Assembly: GCF_022436705.1 (NCBI RefSeq)
Contig: NZ_JAKUHT010000005.1
Coordinates: forward strand, 391,396 to 455,395
Length of the DNA: 64,000 nt
Origin: Nocardioides sp. CFH 31398
GTDB lineage: Bacteria > Actinomycetota > Actinomycetes > Propionibacteriales > Nocardioidaceae
Direction: 5' to 3'
The notes beneath the pieces were generated by a model. It had not been told where the DNA came from and ran no database searches. It was given only the letters and a program-made list of their open reading frames with translations. Each line of letters begins with the position of its first letter. Positions within the stretch are counted from its first letter, which is position 1. This document shows positions 1-7,944 of this stretch, in pieces. Made by a program: the position numbers and the translations under genes.

Positions 1-1012
1 GGTCGAGCCGCTCGGCGTCGATCCGCACGACGCCCGGGTCGACCTCGGAGACCACCGAGGTGGTGCCCGGGCGGGTGGCGGCGAGGTAGCGGGGGACGCT
101 CAGCGCCCCGGCGCCCAGGTGGTACGCCGACAGCGGCTCGCCGGGCGGCCGGAAGGTGTCGAGGACCCCCGCGACGGCCCGGACGTAGGCGAAGTCGAGC
201 GCCTCGGGGTCGGCCTCGACGGACGAGTTGCGCACGCCGTCGAGCACCAGCAACGTCGCGTCCGGGTTCTCGGGGTCCGGCTCGAGCTGGGCGCAGTGGT
301 ACGTCGTCTCCACGTCGCAGCCGCCCGGCGCGACGGGGAGGACCAGGCCGCCGGCGACGACGACCAGGGCCGGTACGAGCACGCCGCGGGCACGCCGCAC
401 GCCCCAGCCGACCGCGAGCGCGGCGACGACGAGCAGGACGCCGAGCCCGACGAGGATGCCGCTGACCGGCACGGTGCTGACCAGGACGAACCCCGTCACC
501 ACCGTGCCGACGATGGCCCCGGCCGTGCCGATCCCGGACAGCCGGCCGACCACGGTGCCGGTCTCGTCGAGGCTGCTCAGGCGCAGCTTGGTGACCATGG
601 GCGTCACCGCCGACAGCAGCGCGCCGGGGACGAAGATCGTGGCCGCCGCAGCCGGCAGCAGCAGCGCGCCGTCCCCGGTGGCGCCGGTGGCCCGGACCGC
701 GACCGGGGTCAGCGCCACGACCGCCCCGGACACCGCGAGCAGGGGCGCGAGCGTCCTGCGGGGGTCCACGACGTCCGCGGCACGGCCGCCGGCCCACGAC
801 CCGACCGCGATCGCGGTGAGGGCGATGCCGATGACGATCGTGTTGGTCTCGAGGGTGAGCCCCAGGTACGGCGCCAGCAGCCGCAGGGCGACGAGCTCGA
901 CGACGAGCACGGCCGCGGAGGAGCCGAAGACGAGCGCGGCCGCGGCCCACTCGCCCAGGCCGGGTGCCGGGTGGGCGCCGCCGTCGGGGCCGGTGCTGCT
1001 CTCAGAACTCAC
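1..1012 (-). CDS. Fused MFS / spermidine-synthase-like membrane protein (partial, C-terminus off window)
   Basis: The reverse strand reads openly from a GTG at 1012 to the window edge (337 codons), so the C-terminus is missing. The N-terminal part has several hydrophobic helices (for example around residues 22-45, 55-75 and 95-130). It then passes into a segment ending SAYHLGAGALSVPRYLAATR and a VVSEVDPGVVRID stretch, which resembles the SAM-binding and acidic motifs of the spermidine synthase fold. This combination is typical of 'fused MFS/spermidine synthase' proteins, whose substrate is unknown; aminopropyltransferase activity should not be assumed. The start is the only GTG or ATG near the end of the upstream non-coding gap. 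Confidence 0.75.
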   Translation of the reverse strand, partial: MSSESSTGPDGGAHPAPGLGEWAAAALVFGSSAAVLVVELVALRLLAPYLGLTLETNTIVIGIALTAIAVGSWAGGRAADVVDPRRTLAPLLAVSGAVVALTPVAVRATGATGDGALLLPAAAATIFVPGALLSAVTPMVTKLRLSSLDETGTVVGRLSGIGTAGAIVGTVVTGFVLVSTVPVSGILVGLGVLLVVAALAVGWGVRRARGVLVPALVVVAGGLVLPVAPGGCDVETTYHCAQLEPDPENPDATLLVLDGVRNSSVEADPEALDFAYVRAVAGVLDTFRPPGEPLSAYHLGAGALSVPRYLAATRPGTTSVVSEVDPGVVRIDAERLD

Positions 1013-1208
1013 CGCCCGATCCTGGCACCCCCACAGAATCCTCTGGATTCGCTCAAGGGGCTAGGTGGAGTGGACAGCCGTTCGCATACTGGAGGAGCCG
1101 CCGCAGTGCGGCGGGCAGGGCCCGCCGGGACCAAGGTCCGCCCCCCGGTCGTGGTCCCGGCGGCAGCCCGGCCCCCGGGTCGCGTGACCGACGACCTCCG
1201 CCGCTCCC

Positions 1209-1574
1209 TCACCCTGCCGCCAGCACGCCGCGCGGGTCGAAGGCGACGCGCACGGCCGTGACGAGGCCGTCCTCGACGTGGGTCCAGTTCGCCGTCGGGG
1301 CGGGCTCAGCGACGGTGGTCCGCAGGTCGAACCAGGTCACGACGTCGGGTCCGTCGACGAGGCGCAGCCGGACGTCCAGCCCCTCCAGGATCGCGCCCAT
1401 CCCGACCAGGCCGGCCACGCAGGCGTCCGCGCCGCGCAGGCTGGCGAGCGGGCCGTCGAAGGTGACGTCGTCGGCGAACAGCGACCGCAGGGTGTCGGCG
1501 TCGCGTGCCTGCCACGCGGCGAAGTAGGTCTCGGCGACCTCACGGGTGGTGCGGGGCTCCGGGCTGCCGGTCAT
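1209..1574 (-). CDS. SnoaL-like / NTF2-fold protein
   Basis: A 121-aa protein of the nuclear transport factor 2-like superfamily. The N-terminal helix (TREVAETYFAAWQARDADTL) is followed by LFADDVTFDGPLASLRG, the usual opening of SnoaL-like polyketide cyclase or steroid-isomerase-type domains. No catalytic residue can be assigned, and many such proteins are small binding proteins or uncharacterised enzymes. The ATG at 1574 is chosen over longer forms because GAGAGGGAG lies just upstream. It is divergent from the LysR regulator across about 115 bp containing symmetric half-sites, so it is a likely target of that regulator. Confidence 0.8.
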   Translation of the reverse strand: MTGSPEPRTTREVAETYFAAWQARDADTLRSLFADDVTFDGPLASLRGADACVAGLVGMGAILEGLDVRLRLVDGPDVVTWFDLRTTVAEPAPTANWTHVEDGLVTAVRVAFDPRGVLAAG

Positions 1575-1664
1575 GGTGCGCTCCCTCTCTGGTGGGTCCC
1601 GCTCTCGCGGGTGTCGGTCGCACCCACTCTGCGCCGGTCCTCGCCATCGCACCAGCAGATGAGA

Positions 1665-1692
1665 GTGATGTGACCTAGCATCACCAGTGATG
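1665..1692. promoter_or_regulatory. Candidate LysR operator: three alternating GTGATG/CATCAC half-sites
   Basis: GTGATG (1665-1670), CATCAC (1679-1684) and GTGATG (1687-1692) alternate in orientation, giving inverted repeats with 8-nt and 2-nt spacers. TAGCAT at 1676-1681 is a plausible -10 for the LysR gene, so bound regulator could repress its own promoter and act on the divergent SnoaL-like gene. LysR proteins usually bind such interrupted dyads. The last half-site overlaps the start codons of the regulator. Confidence 0.5.
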
Positions 1693-2568
1693 AAGATCCA
1701 CCAGCTGCGCTACCTGCTCGCCGTCGCCGACGCCGGGTCCTTCACGGCCGCCGCCGAGGCGCTGCACGTCGCCCAGTCCGGCGTCTCCGCCCAGGTGGCG
1801 AAGCTCGAGCGAGAGCTCGGGGTGGGACTGCTCGAGCGGCTGCCGCGCGGCGTCGTGCCGACCGACGCCGGCACCGCCGTCCTCGCAGCGACGCGGACGG
1901 CGCTGGACGCGCTCGACGCGGTCTCGGCCACGGCAGGACGGCACGGGGGCCTGCTGGCCGGCCGGGTCCGGCTCGGCACCGTGCGCGGCGGCGCGATGTC
2001 CGTGGTCACCGGCCCCCTCGCGAGCCTGGCGCGCGACCACCCCGGCGTCGAGGTCGTCGTCACCGAGGACGGCTCCGAGGCGCTCGCCGACGACGTCCGG
2101 GAGGGCCGTCTCGACCTCGCCCTCGTGGGGTGGTCCGGCGACCCGCCCGCCGGCCTGGAGTCGACCTCCCTCGGGGAGGACGCCCTCGTCGCCGCCCTCG
2201 GGCCGAGGCACCCGCTGGCCGCCGGCCGTGGTCGGTTGACCCCGGCGCGCCTGGCGTCGGCCTCCGTCCTGGCGCTGCCCCGGGGCACGGGCGCGCGCGC
2301 CGCGCTGGACCGCGCGTGCGCCGCCGCCGGTGTCGGGCTCCGGATCGCCGTCGAGGCGGGCGATCCCGCCACGCTGGCCGCCCTGGCGCGCCAGGGGCTC
2401 GGTGCCGCCGTGCTGTCGGAGCGCACCGCGGCGGCGTACGCCGACGGCCTGGTCGTCCGGCCGGTCGCGACCACGGCGACCTCGCACCTGGGTCTCGTGC
2501 ACCGGGCGGCGCCGACGCCCGCCGCCGCGGACCTGCGCGCCCGGATGCTCGCCGTCGCCGACCGCTGA
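1690..2568 (+). CDS. LysR-family transcriptional regulator
   Basis: About 292 aa. Residues 1-60 form the LysR winged helix-turn-helix (MKIHQLRYLLAVADAGSFT, then AAEALHVAQSGVSAQVAKLE and a conserved Leu-Glu-Arg, Pro-Thr-Asp-Ala-Gly end). Residues about 90-292 form the type 2 periplasmic-binding-protein-like effector domain. The effector is not recognisable. Two starts are possible, GTG 1687 or ATG 1690. The -10-like TAGCAT at 1676-1681 is only 5-8 nt away, suggesting a leaderless transcript. The ATG is chosen because family members usually begin with Met directly before this motif. Confidence 0.9.
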   Translation: MKIHQLRYLLAVADAGSFTAAAEALHVAQSGVSAQVAKLERELGVGLLERLPRGVVPTDAGTAVLAATRTALDALDAVSATAGRHGGLLAGRVRLGTVRGGAMSVVTGPLASLARDHPGVEVVVTEDGSEALADDVREGRLDLALVGWSGDPPAGLESTSLGEDALVAALGPRHPLAAGRGRLTPARLASASVLALPRGTGARAALDRACAAAGVGLRIAVEAGDPATLAALARQGLGAAVLSERTAAAYADGLVVRPVATTATSHLGLVHRAAPTPAAADLRARMLAVADR

Positions 2569-2728
2569 CCTGTGCCTCCCTGTGACCCAGGTGAGAACTG
2601 TCTGGCAAGTCCCCGAAATCCCTGGTGTGGACGCGGTCGCGGGTCTCTACTGGAGTCAGGACGCGCTTCGAGCGCCCAGTGGGAACGGCCCGCGATCCGA
2701 GTCCGCGGTCGCCGGACCCGCCACCGGT

Positions 2729-2764
2729 TCGCCGGCCTGCCACCGACGGGTGGCGGGCCGGCGA
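2729..2764. terminator. Bidirectional intrinsic-type hairpin between LysR gene and alcohol dehydrogenase
   Basis: A 16-bp stem (2729-2744 with 2749-2764, one mismatch) has a GACG tetraloop and sits between two convergent genes. There is no clear U-tract, as is common in GC-rich actinobacteria. The rest of the 232-bp gap (2569-2800) shows no ORF that I can support. Confidence 0.6.
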
Positions 2765-2800
2765 CCATCTCCCGGCCCGGCCGGCCCCGGCGGCCCCGGC

Positions 2801-3838
2801 TCAGGGCCGCAGCACGGTGATGCCGGCACCACGGCCGGGCGCGTCGAACGCCATCATCGCCGCCGGGGCGTGCGCGAGACCGACCTCGCGGGTCACCAGG
2901 CGGGTCGGGTCGAGGGTGCCGTCGCCCACCGCCGCGAGCAGCCAGTCGTACTCGGGCGCGGGCATCCCGTGGCTGCCGAGGACGACGAGCTCGCGGGCCA
3001 CCACGAGGTCCATGGGCACGAGCGGCTCGGCGTCGTCGCCGAGCAGCAACCCGACCTGGACGTGACGCCCGCGCGGCCGCAGCGACCGCAGCGAGGACCG
3101 CAGGACGCCGGCGGACCCCACGGCGTCGAGGGACACCGCCGCTCCCCCGCCGGTCACCTCCCGGACCGCCTCGACCACGTCGTCGTCCCCGGTCGGGTCG
3201 AGGGTCACCTCCGCCCCGAGCTCGACGGCGAGGTCGCGGGCGGCCCCGTCCGGGTCGACGGCCAGCACGCGTGCCCCCAGGGAGTGCGCGACCATGACCG
3301 AGGAGAGGCCGACGCCCCCGCAGCCGTGGACGACGACCCAGTCGTCGAGCGAAGGCCGTCCGAGGCGGCGCACGGCCCGGGCCGCGGTGGCGAAGCGGCA
3401 GCCGAGGGCCGCCGCCGCGCTCATCGACACGGCCTCGGGCAGCCGCACGAGGTTCGCCTGCGCGGCGGGGACGGCGACCAGCTCGGCCCAGGACCCGTCC
3501 CGGGTGAAGCCGGGCTGCTGCTGGTGGGGGCAGACGTGCAGCTGCCCGCGAGCGCAGACCTCGCACCGCCCGCAACCCAGGACGAACGGCACGGTCACGC
3601 GGTCCCCGACCGACCAGCCGGCGACCTCCGGGCCCACCTCGGCGACCGTGCCGGCGTACTCGTGGCCGGGGACCATCGGGAGCGGGACCGGGTCCCTGCC
3701 GCGCCACGCGTGGTGGTCGCTGCCGCAGACGCCGGTGGCCTCGACCCGCACCAGGACGCCGTCCGCGGGGCAGGCCGGCTCGGGGACGTCACCCAGCCGC
3801 GGACGCTCGCCGTAGGCGAAGTAGCGGACGGCACGCAT
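2801..3838 (-). CDS. Zinc-dependent alcohol dehydrogenase (medium-chain)
   Basis: A 345-aa medium-chain dehydrogenase. Catalytic-zinc ligands are in GVCGSDHHAW and GHEYAG, four structural-zinc cysteines lie in GCGRCEVCARGQLHVC, and the Rossmann motif is VVVHGCGGVGLSSV. It should oxidise an alcohol or reduce an aldehyde/ketone with NAD(P); the substrate cannot be read from sequence. Its ATG (3836-3838) shares one base with the TGA of the upstream MarR gene (TGATG), so the two are translationally coupled. The annotated start is preferred over longer in-frame forms for that reason. Confidence 0.88.
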   Translation of the reverse strand: MRAVRYFAYGERPRLGDVPEPACPADGVLVRVEATGVCGSDHHAWRGRDPVPLPMVPGHEYAGTVAEVGPEVAGWSVGDRVTVPFVLGCGRCEVCARGQLHVCPHQQQPGFTRDGSWAELVAVPAAQANLVRLPEAVSMSAAAALGCRFATAARAVRRLGRPSLDDWVVVHGCGGVGLSSVMVAHSLGARVLAVDPDGAARDLAVELGAEVTLDPTGDDDVVEAVREVTGGGAAVSLDAVGSAGVLRSSLRSLRPRGRHVQVGLLLGDDAEPLVPMDLVVARELVVLGSHGMPAPEYDWLLAAVGDGTLDPTRLVTREVGLAHAPAAMMAFDAPGRGAGITVLRP

Positions 3839-4323
3839 CAGGACCTCACCTCGATCGGGTCGCCCAGGCGGGCGCTGATGCGGGCCAGGCACCGGGTGAG
3901 TGCCGGGAGGTCGCCGGGCTCGAGGTCGTCGAGCACCAGCTCACGGACGTGCTCGACGTGGTCGGGCGCGGTGCCGCGCACCAGGTCGCGGCCCTCCTCG
4001 GTGAGGATCGCGACGGTGCGGCGTCCGGGGCCGGGCACCCGCTCGCGGCGCACCAGCCCGCGTCGCTCGAGCCGCGACACCACGTGCGAGAGGCGCGACA
4101 GCGAGCCCGACGCGAGACCGGCGAGGTCGCTCATCCGCAGGGTGCGGTCGTCGGTCTCCGACAGCATCGCCAGCACCGTGTACTCGAAGAACGTCAGCCC
4201 GGCCTGCTCCCCCAGCCGGGCGTCCAGGGCGGCGGGCAGGCGCATGAGCGTGCCGACCAGCGCGAGCCAGGCCTCCCGCTCCTCGGGGTCGAGCCAGCGG
4301 GGCGTCGTCGGAGGCGCAGTCAC
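3838..4323 (-). CDS. MarR-family transcriptional regulator
   Basis: A 161-aa winged-helix regulator. Family features are the helix LTFFEYTVLAMLSETDDRTL, the recognition region ASGSLSRLSHVVSRLERRGL, and the wing RRERVPGPGRRTVAILTEEG. The GTG at 4323 is preferred to a TTG at 4359: it has GAGGA 7 nt upstream, and the TTG form would place the operator-like repeats inside the gene. It is cotranscribed with the alcohol dehydrogenase and divergent from the LigB-type dioxygenase. MarR repressors of such pairs usually respond to phenolic or aromatic ligands; that is inference here. Confidence 0.85.
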   Translation of the reverse strand: MTAPPTTPRWLDPEEREAWLALVGTLMRLPAALDARLGEQAGLTFFEYTVLAMLSETDDRTLRMSDLAGLASGSLSRLSHVVSRLERRGLVRRERVPGPGRRTVAILTEEGRDLVRGTAPDHVEHVRELVLDDLEPGDLPALTRCLARISARLGDPIEVRS

Positions 4324-4337
4324 GGGCCCATCCTCAC

Positions 4338-4380
4338 TTGAAACGTCAAGACGGCTCAACTACTGTTGTTGACACCTCAA
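4338..4380. promoter_or_regulatory. Candidate MarR operators: two TTGA-N4-TCAA dyads
   Basis: TTGAAACGTCAA (4338-4349) and TTGACACCTCAA (4369-4380) have identical half-sites and are 31 bp apart, about three helical turns. A further TCAAC/GTTGA pair lies between them (4356-4372). They sit in the only AT-richer stretch between the divergent MarR and dioxygenase genes, so binding could control both directions. Confidence 0.6.
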
Positions 4381-4400
4381 GTAATCCGATCGGAGACACC

Positions 4401-5255
4401 GTGACCGCGCCCCTCGCCGCCTACGAGTCCTTCCTGCGCACCGACGCGCCGCGCACGCGCGACCAGCGCGCCTGGTCGGAGGACGACGGCGCGCTGCCCG
4501 CGCTGTTCCTCTCCCACGGCGCGCCCCCGTTGTACGAGGACGCGCACTGGATCTCGCAGCTGTTCTCGTGGTCGGTCTCGCTGCCGAAGCCTCGGGCCGT
4601 GCTCATCGTCAGCGCGCACTGGGAGTCCGCACCGCTCGCCCTCTCCTCGTCCGCCGCCGCCACGCCGCTGGTCTACGACTTCGGCGGGTTCCACCCGCGC
4701 TACTACCGCTTCTCCTACGCCACGCCCGACGCGTCGTGGCTCGCCGACCAGGTCACCGCGCTGCTGCCGGACCGCGAGCCCGTGCACACGACCGGCCGCG
4801 GGCTGGACCACGGTGCGTGGGTGCCGCTGTCGGTGATGTACCCCGACGCCGACGTGCCGGTGATCCAGATGTCGATGCCGACGCACGACCCCGCCCGGCT
4901 CACCGACATCGGACGCCGGTTGCGTTCGCTGCGCGAGCAGGGGGTACTGGTGGTCGGCTCCGGCTACGGCACCCACGGCCTGCCGTTCCTCACCCGGGAG
5001 ATGTTCGTCGACAACGTCGTCCCCGGCTGGTCCAGCGAGTTCGACGCCTGGACCGCCGAGGCGCTCGCGGACGCCGACTGGGACCGACTCACCCGGTACG
5101 CCGAGGCGCCGGGCATGCCGTACGCCCACCCGACCGTCGAGCACTTCACGCCGATGTTCGTGACCCTCGGCGCGTCCTCCGGTCCGTCGGTGCCGACCAC
5201 GGTGATCGACGACTACTCGTTCGGCCTGTCCAAGCGGTCGTTCCAGATCGCCTGA
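4401..5255 (+). CDS. Class III extradiol ring-cleavage dioxygenase family (LigB / 4,5-DOPA dioxygenase-like)
   Basis: A 284-aa protein of the LigB superfamily, which uses a divalent metal and O2 to cleave catechol-like rings. Visible family motifs are LFLSHGAPP, VLIVSAHWES and GLDHGAWVPLSVMYP, with a late HFTPMFV histidine; the first two contribute metal-binding His residues. The closest type by appearance is the DODA group often found beside MarR regulators, whose natural substrate is usually unknown. The GTG at 4401 (VTAPLAAYE) has GGAG upstream and lies just past the TTGA-N4-TCAA sites. An earlier ATG would begin inside the operators. Confidence 0.82.
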   Translation: MTAPLAAYESFLRTDAPRTRDQRAWSEDDGALPALFLSHGAPPLYEDAHWISQLFSWSVSLPKPRAVLIVSAHWESAPLALSSSAAATPLVYDFGGFHPRYYRFSYATPDASWLADQVTALLPDREPVHTTGRGLDHGAWVPLSVMYPDADVPVIQMSMPTHDPARLTDIGRRLRSLREQGVLVVGSGYGTHGLPFLTREMFVDNVVPGWSSEFDAWTAEALADADWDRLTRYAEAPGMPYAHPTVEHFTPMFVTLGASSGPSVPTTVIDDYSFGLSKRSFQIA

Positions 5256-5261
5256 CAGGGG

Positions 5262-5277
5262 CGCCCGCCACCGGGCG
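5262..5277. terminator. Small hairpin between convergent genes
   Basis: CGCCCG (5262-5267) pairs with CGGGCG (5272-5277) around CCAC, in the 24-bp gap between the dioxygenase stop and the stop of the opposing small gene. It is a short stem, so only a tentative bidirectional terminator. Confidence 0.35.
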
Positions 5278-5279
5278 GC

Positions 5280-5660
5280 TCAGGACGTCGCCTCGACCTC
5301 CGACACCGACCCGGACGCCGCTCCCCAGTGGGCGTGGACGGCGGCGACGGCCTCGCCGGGCGGGGTGCGGGCGCTCTTCACGAGGGCGTCGAGGCCGGGC
5401 TCCCCGCGACGGGCGCAGTCGGCCGCGAGGGTGTCGAGCACCCGGCCGACCCCGACCGCCGGGTAGGGCAGCCCGAGGTCGCGCACGAGCGCGCCGTAGG
5501 TCGTGGTCCCGCCGTCGCGGGCCAGCGCCACGAGGTGCGCGCGGACTCGGGGCAGGCAGGCGTGGGCCTTCTCGCTCACCGTGAGGGTGTGGCCGGAGGC
5601 GGTCTCGAACGTCTCCCCGACCACCAGTCGGGGCGGGTCGGACTTCTTCGTCGTCGTCAT
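5280..5660 (-). CDS. Hypothetical protein, 126 aa
   Basis: Not recognised with confidence. The N-terminal half (ETASGHTLTVSEKAHACLPR) precedes a segment GTTTYGALVRDLGLPYPAVG with GRVLDTLAADCARRGEPGL. The TTYG...LG...VGRVL pattern is reminiscent of the winged-helix, alkyltransferase-like fold, but the Pro-Cys-His-Arg active site of MGMT is absent. Start ATG 5660 has a GGGGG stretch just upstream. It follows eutC on the same strand after 86 bp, so it may be the last gene of the ethanolamine transcription unit or an independent gene. Confidence 0.6.
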   Translation of the reverse strand: MTTTKKSDPPRLVVGETFETASGHTLTVSEKAHACLPRVRAHLVALARDGGTTTYGALVRDLGLPYPAVGVGRVLDTLAADCARRGEPGLDALVKSARTPPGEAVAAVHAHWGAASGSVSEVEATS

Positions 5661-5746
5661 CCCCCGAGGCTGGCAGCGTCGGCGGGGTCGCGTCGGCGCC
5701 CGTGCACAGGCCCCCCACCCCCGACGACCTGTGGACGGGAACCGGC

Positions 5747-6502
5747 TCAGGCGGTGAGCTCGGAGCCGGAGGTGTCCTTCAGGTCGACCCCCGAGCGGCC
5801 GAGCTCGTCGGCACCCACCACGAGCGCGGCCGCGACCCGGGCGGCCGCGGCGTACGACAGCCCGTCGGGCGGGTGGACGTTGGAGATGCAGTTGCGCTCG
5901 GAGTCCGCGCGGCCCGGCCGCGGGTGCATCGTCAGGTAGACGCCCAGGCTGTCCGCGACCGAGAGTCCCGGGCGCTCCCCGATCACGACGAGGACGAACC
6001 GCACGCCGAGCGCCTCGCCCACGTGGTCGCCGAGGGCGACGCGCGCCTGGGTGGCGACCACGGGCCGGGCCAGGCTGCGGCCCTCCAGGGCCTCCGCCAG
6101 CGCCCCGAGCAGGGCGGCCCCGTGGTCGGTCACGGCGCGCGAGGACAGCCCGTCGGCCAGCACCAGGGCGACGTCCGCGCCCTTCTCGACACCCTCGAGC
6201 GGCTCCAGGGACCCCGGCCGGCGGCCCCAGTCGGGACGGCGGAGGTAGTCGCCGCGGGTCTCCGCCCGGCTGGTCAGCAGCACGGGCTCCCCCAGCCCGA
6301 GGTCCGCGACCTCGGCCGCGACGCGGTCGACGTCCAGCGGCTCGTGGACGGCGTCGCGCGCCGCGGCGTGGGCGGTCGCGAACTCCAGCACGCGCCGGGT
6401 CGGCAGCGAGTTGCCGGCCCGGCCGAGGCCGATCCGCGCCTGGGTGGTCCGGCGCAGCGCGGCCCAGGGGTCGCGCGTCGCGGCCGGCTCGGAGGCGCTC
6501 AC
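5747..6502 (-). CDS. eutC: Ethanolamine ammonia-lyase small subunit
   Basis: A 251-aa light chain of the adenosylcobalamin-dependent lyase that converts ethanolamine to acetaldehyde and ammonia. Characteristic blocks are ARIGLGRAGNSLPTRRVLEF, a LVLADGLSSRAV motif, VVIGERPGLSVADSLGVYLT and SERNCISNVHPPDGLSY, which contribute to the cobalamin and active-site interface. GTG 6502 overlaps the eutB TGA by 4 nt (GTGA), so synthesis is coupled to the large subunit. No carboxysome shell gene (eutS, M, N, L, K) is nearby, so this is the shell-free actinobacterial version. Confidence 0.96.
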   Translation of the reverse strand: MSASEPAATRDPWAALRRTTQARIGLGRAGNSLPTRRVLEFATAHAAARDAVHEPLDVDRVAAEVADLGLGEPVLLTSRAETRGDYLRRPDWGRRPGSLEPLEGVEKGADVALVLADGLSSRAVTDHGAALLGALAEALEGRSLARPVVATQARVALGDHVGEALGVRFVLVVIGERPGLSVADSLGVYLTMHPRPGRADSERNCISNVHPPDGLSYAAAARVAAALVVGADELGRSGVDLKDTSGSELTA

Positions 6503-7917
6503 GAACCGGCTCCCGACGCGATCCCCAGCAGCGGGGAGGCCGCCAGGTCGACGGCGAGCACCCGGCCGTCGGCGTCCGCCATGCCGAGCCCCGCAAGCCA
6601 CGCCTCGAACTCCGGGGCGGGGCGCAGGCCGAGCGCCTGCCGGACGTACAGCGCGTCGTGGAACGACAGCGACTGGTAGCCCAGCATCACGTCGTCCGCG
6701 CCGGGGACGGCGATGACGAACGCCGCGCCGGCGACCCCCAGGAGGGTGAGCAGGACGTCCATGTCGTCGGAGTCGGCCTCGGCGTGGTTGGTGTAGCAGA
6801 CGTCGACGCCCATCGGCAGGCCGAGCAGCTTGCCGCAGAAGTGGTCCTCGAGCCCGGCGCGGATGATCTGCTTGCCGTCGTAGAGGTACTCCGGGCCGAT
6901 GAACCCGACGACGGTGTTGATGAGCAGCGGCTCCAGTGCGCGGGCCAGGCCGTACGCCCGCGTCTCGAGGGTCTGCTGGTCGACGGGCTTGCCGCCCGTG
7001 CCCAGGTGGGCGTCGGCCGACAGCGCCGAGCCCTGGCCGGTCTCGAGGTAGAAGACGTTGTCGCCGACCGTGCCGCGGCCCAGCGACCGGCCGGCTTCGT
7101 TGGCCTCGAGGAGCATCGGGACGGTGACGCCGAAGCCCCGGTTGGCCCCCTCGGTGCCGGCGATCGACTGAAAGACGAGGTCGACGGGCGCGCCCTGCTC
7201 GATCAGGTCGACGGTGGTCGTCACGTGCGAGAGCACGCACGACTGCATGGGGATCTCGTAGCGCTGCCGCATGTCGTCGAGCAGCCGCAGCAGGTCGGAC
7301 GTCGTCCGCGGCGAGTCGGTCGCCGGATTGATGCCGATCACCGCGTCCCCGCAGCCCATGAGCAGGCCGTCGAGGGTCGCCGCGGCGATCCCGGCGGCGT
7401 CGTCGGTCGGGTGGTTGGGCTGCAGCCGGGTGGCGATGCGCCCCGGCAGGCCGATCGTGGTCCGGAACCCGGCGCGGACCTCGGCGGCGCCGGCGACGAG
7501 GACGAGGTCCTGGTTGCGCATGATCTTCGAGACCGCCGCGACCATCTCGGGGGTCAGGCCCGGCGCGAGCGCGGCGTACGTCGCCGCGGCGTCCGGGGTG
7601 GTCGCGACCTCGAGGAGGTGGTCGCGCAGGTCGCCCACGGTCAGGTGCGAGACCGCCGCGAACGCCTCGGCGTCGTGCCGGTCGAGGATCAGGCGGGTGA
7701 CCTCGTCGTCCTCGGCCGGCACGACCTGCTCGTCGAGGAAGGTCGTCAGGGGCAGGTCGGCCAGCACCCAGGCGGCCGCCGCCCGCTCCGCGTCGGTCTC
7801 GGCGGCGCAGCCCGCGAGCTGGTCACCGGAGCGGAGAGGGGTCGCCCGGGCCATGACCTCGACCAGCCCGTCGAACGCGTACGTCGTCCCCGCGACGCTC
7901 TGCTTGCGGATCGGCAT
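6499..7917 (-). CDS. eutB: Ethanolamine ammonia-lyase large subunit
   Basis: A 472-aa heavy chain with the TIM-barrel active site that binds substrate and the top of adenosylcobalamin. Recognisable segments are LVAGAAEVRAGFRTTIGLPG, RIATRLQPNHPTDD, GCGDAVIGINPATDS and FYLETGQGSALSADAHLG, and a C-terminal CYTNHAEADSDDMD. Length is as usual for the family. Its GGAGGGCGGGA ribosome site lies before ATG 7917. It is 27 bp downstream of the permease gene and overlaps eutC, giving a three-gene permease-eutB-eutC operon. Acetaldehyde dehydrogenase must be encoded elsewhere. Confidence 0.97.
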   Translation of the reverse strand: MPIRKQSVAGTTYAFDGLVEVMARATPLRSGDQLAGCAAETDAERAAAAWVLADLPLTTFLDEQVVPAEDDEVTRLILDRHDAEAFAAVSHLTVGDLRDHLLEVATTPDAAATYAALAPGLTPEMVAAVSKIMRNQDLVLVAGAAEVRAGFRTTIGLPGRIATRLQPNHPTDDAAGIAAATLDGLLMGCGDAVIGINPATDSPRTTSDLLRLLDDMRQRYEIPMQSCVLSHVTTTVDLIEQGAPVDLVFQSIAGTEGANRGFGVTVPMLLEANEAGRSLGRGTVGDNVFYLETGQGSALSADAHLGTGGKPVDQQTLETRAYGLARALEPLLINTVVGFIGPEYLYDGKQIIRAGLEDHFCGKLLGLPMGVDVCYTNHAEADSDDMDVLLTLLGVAGAAFVIAVPGADDVMLGYQSLSFHDALYVRQALGLRPAPEFEAWLAGLGMADADGRVLAVDLAASPLLGIASGAGS

Positions 7918-7944
7918 CGATCCCGCCCTCCGGTCGGCCGGGCC

